Source of the DNA: Ruegeria arenilitoris
GTDB taxonomy: Bacteria > Pseudomonadota > Alphaproteobacteria > Rhodobacterales > Rhodobacteraceae
DNA length: 64,000 bases
NCBI RefSeq assembly: GCF_013035315.1
Contig: NZ_WQHP01000001.1
Location: 186,001-250,000 of the forward strand
Direction: 5' to 3'
Positions 62,228 through 64,000 of this stretch are shown here, one piece after another; positions within the stretch are counted from its first letter, which is position 1; the number at the start of each line of letters is the position of its first letter. Below the pieces are notes generated by a model. It was not told where the DNA came from, searched no databases, and saw only the letters and a program-made list of their open reading frames with translations. The translations under genes were made by a program, and so were the position numbers.

Positions 62228-62790
62228 ATTCCACAGGCATTGCTCAACTTGCCGTACTGACCCTGACTAACCCTGCGCAAGCTGCCCGCCAGCTTTTAGC
62301 GCTGCGACCGGGGCGTGAGGTTCTGTGGCTTGCCTTTGCTTTGGCCGTCGTTCTGAACGGCATAATCCAGCTGGGGATTGAACAAATGGTCCCGGTGCCC
62401 GAAGGGGAACCGGTTCTTCCGCCAGAGCCTGTCTTTTTGGGCCTGCTGCGCTCGGCGGGTACCATGATGCTGAGCGTCGCTGCATTTCTTTTCGTCGGCC
62501 GTTTTCTGGGTGGCCGCGCCTCGTTCGAAGACATCCTGACGCTCACAATCTGGCTTCAATACCTGCAGATCGCTGCGATGGTGATCACATTGGCGGTTAC
62601 AATCGTTTTGCCGTTCCTGATGGTGATGTTTTTGTTGGCCACAGCCGTGATCAGCCTTTACGTCACGCTACATTTCCTGAATGAAGCGCATCAGTTCGGT
62701 TCGCTTGCAAAATCTTTTGGGGTCATCGTGTTATCTGCCTTGCTGGCAGTTCCACTTGTCCTCGCTCTTACGCCCGGCGGCCCGGTATAG
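62224..62790 (+). CDS. YIP1-family-type membrane protein (second)
   Basis: Inner-membrane protein of 188 residues. I place the start at 62224, overlapping the preceding stop (ATGA), although the frame is open further upstream. About five helices: VLWLAFALAVVLNGIIQLGI, LLRSAGTMMLSVAAFLFVG, WLQYLQIAAMVITLAVTIVLPFLMVMFLLATAVISLYVTL (two in series) and VIVLSALLAVPLVLAL. The PAQAARQLLALRP N-terminal stretch is typical of this YIP1 group. It is followed 11 bases later by sufS. Its role in cluster assembly is unknown. Confidence 0.82.
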   Translation: MNSTGIAQLAVLTLTNPAQAARQLLALRPGREVLWLAFALAVVLNGIIQLGIEQMVPVPEGEPVLPPEPVFLGLLRSAGTMMLSVAAFLFVGRFLGGRASFEDILTLTIWLQYLQIAAMVITLAVTIVLPFLMVMFLLATAVISLYVTLHFLNEAHQFGSLAKSFGVIVLSALLAVPLVLALTPGGPV

Positions 62791-62801
62791 GGAAAAAGAC
62801 C

Positions 62802-64000
<1,199 letters not shown>

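Overview
The window looks like chromosomal DNA of a marine alphaproteobacterium of the Rhodobacterales (Roseobacter group). The evidence is the combination of a CckA-type hybrid kinase with a full CtrA box in front of it, a recA gene with the alphaproteobacterial SOS box GAAC-N7-GAAC, an IscR without cluster cysteines in front of a suf operon, TAXI-type TRAP transport, and a corrinoid/methyl-tetrahydrofolate gene set. Codon use is uniformly GC-rich. I see no insertion sequence, prophage, integrase or CRISPR array. Everything here is read by eye; family assignments rest on recognised motifs and no database search was run.

Layout. 1-920: end of a branched-chain amino acid type ABC transporter (LivG tail, LivF). 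1355-2937: BCCT betaine/choline-type carrier with a newly seen 30-residue membrane peptide translationally coupled to it. 3327-7436: TAXI TRAP binding protein, fused permease and UspA protein. 7439-12410: TIM-barrel isomerase, then an ABC ATPase / FtsX permease / AttH cluster. 12581-14424: a two-helix K+ channel and a cardiolipin synthase. 14450-17988: periplasmic HAD hydrolase, exported arylsulfatase and a divergent Crp/Fnr regulator. 17991-24108: six-gene MoxR-DUF58-DUF4381-VWA-VWA/TPR-BatD operon. 24231-29656: histone-deacetylase-like hydrolase, AI-2E family permease, BrkB protein coupled to an eight-haem cytochrome. 29658-31486: RlmE and Ppx/GppA.

31728-38101 is a one-carbon region: a virulence-factor-family protein, MTHFR-like enzyme, methyl-THF methyltransferase, PPK2 kinase, tRNA-Gly(CCC), a methyltransferase, and a ferredoxin/ASKHA corrinoid-reactivation protein. 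The pterin-binding and reactivation proteins are the pieces expected of a split B12-dependent methionine synthase or a corrinoid demethylation system, and both carry Arg-rich C-terminal tails. 38318-48354 is mostly housekeeping: guaB, an RsmB-type rRNA methyltransferase, cckA, recA, alaS. 48722-50605 pairs a transglutaminase-like periplasmic cysteine protease with a convergent, exported Gly/Asn/Ser repeat protein. 50880-55516: typA/bipA, an SMR pump, a tandem-HD phosphohydrolase, and an alpha/beta hydrolase.

55694-64000 is the iron-sulphur assembly operon: iscR, a NifS-like desulphurase, sufB, a pyruvyl-transferase-like gene, sufC, sufD, two YIP1-type membrane proteins and sufS (cut by the window end). 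A perfect palindrome resembling the Irr/ICE box lies in the iscR promoter. The most unusual items are the BCCT companion peptide, the structured leader of the one-carbon operon and its Arg-tailed products, the Gly-rich repeat protein with its protease neighbour, the octahaem cytochrome with BrkB, the VWA/TPR protein with a lost metal-binding aspartate, and the foreign genes inside the suf operon.
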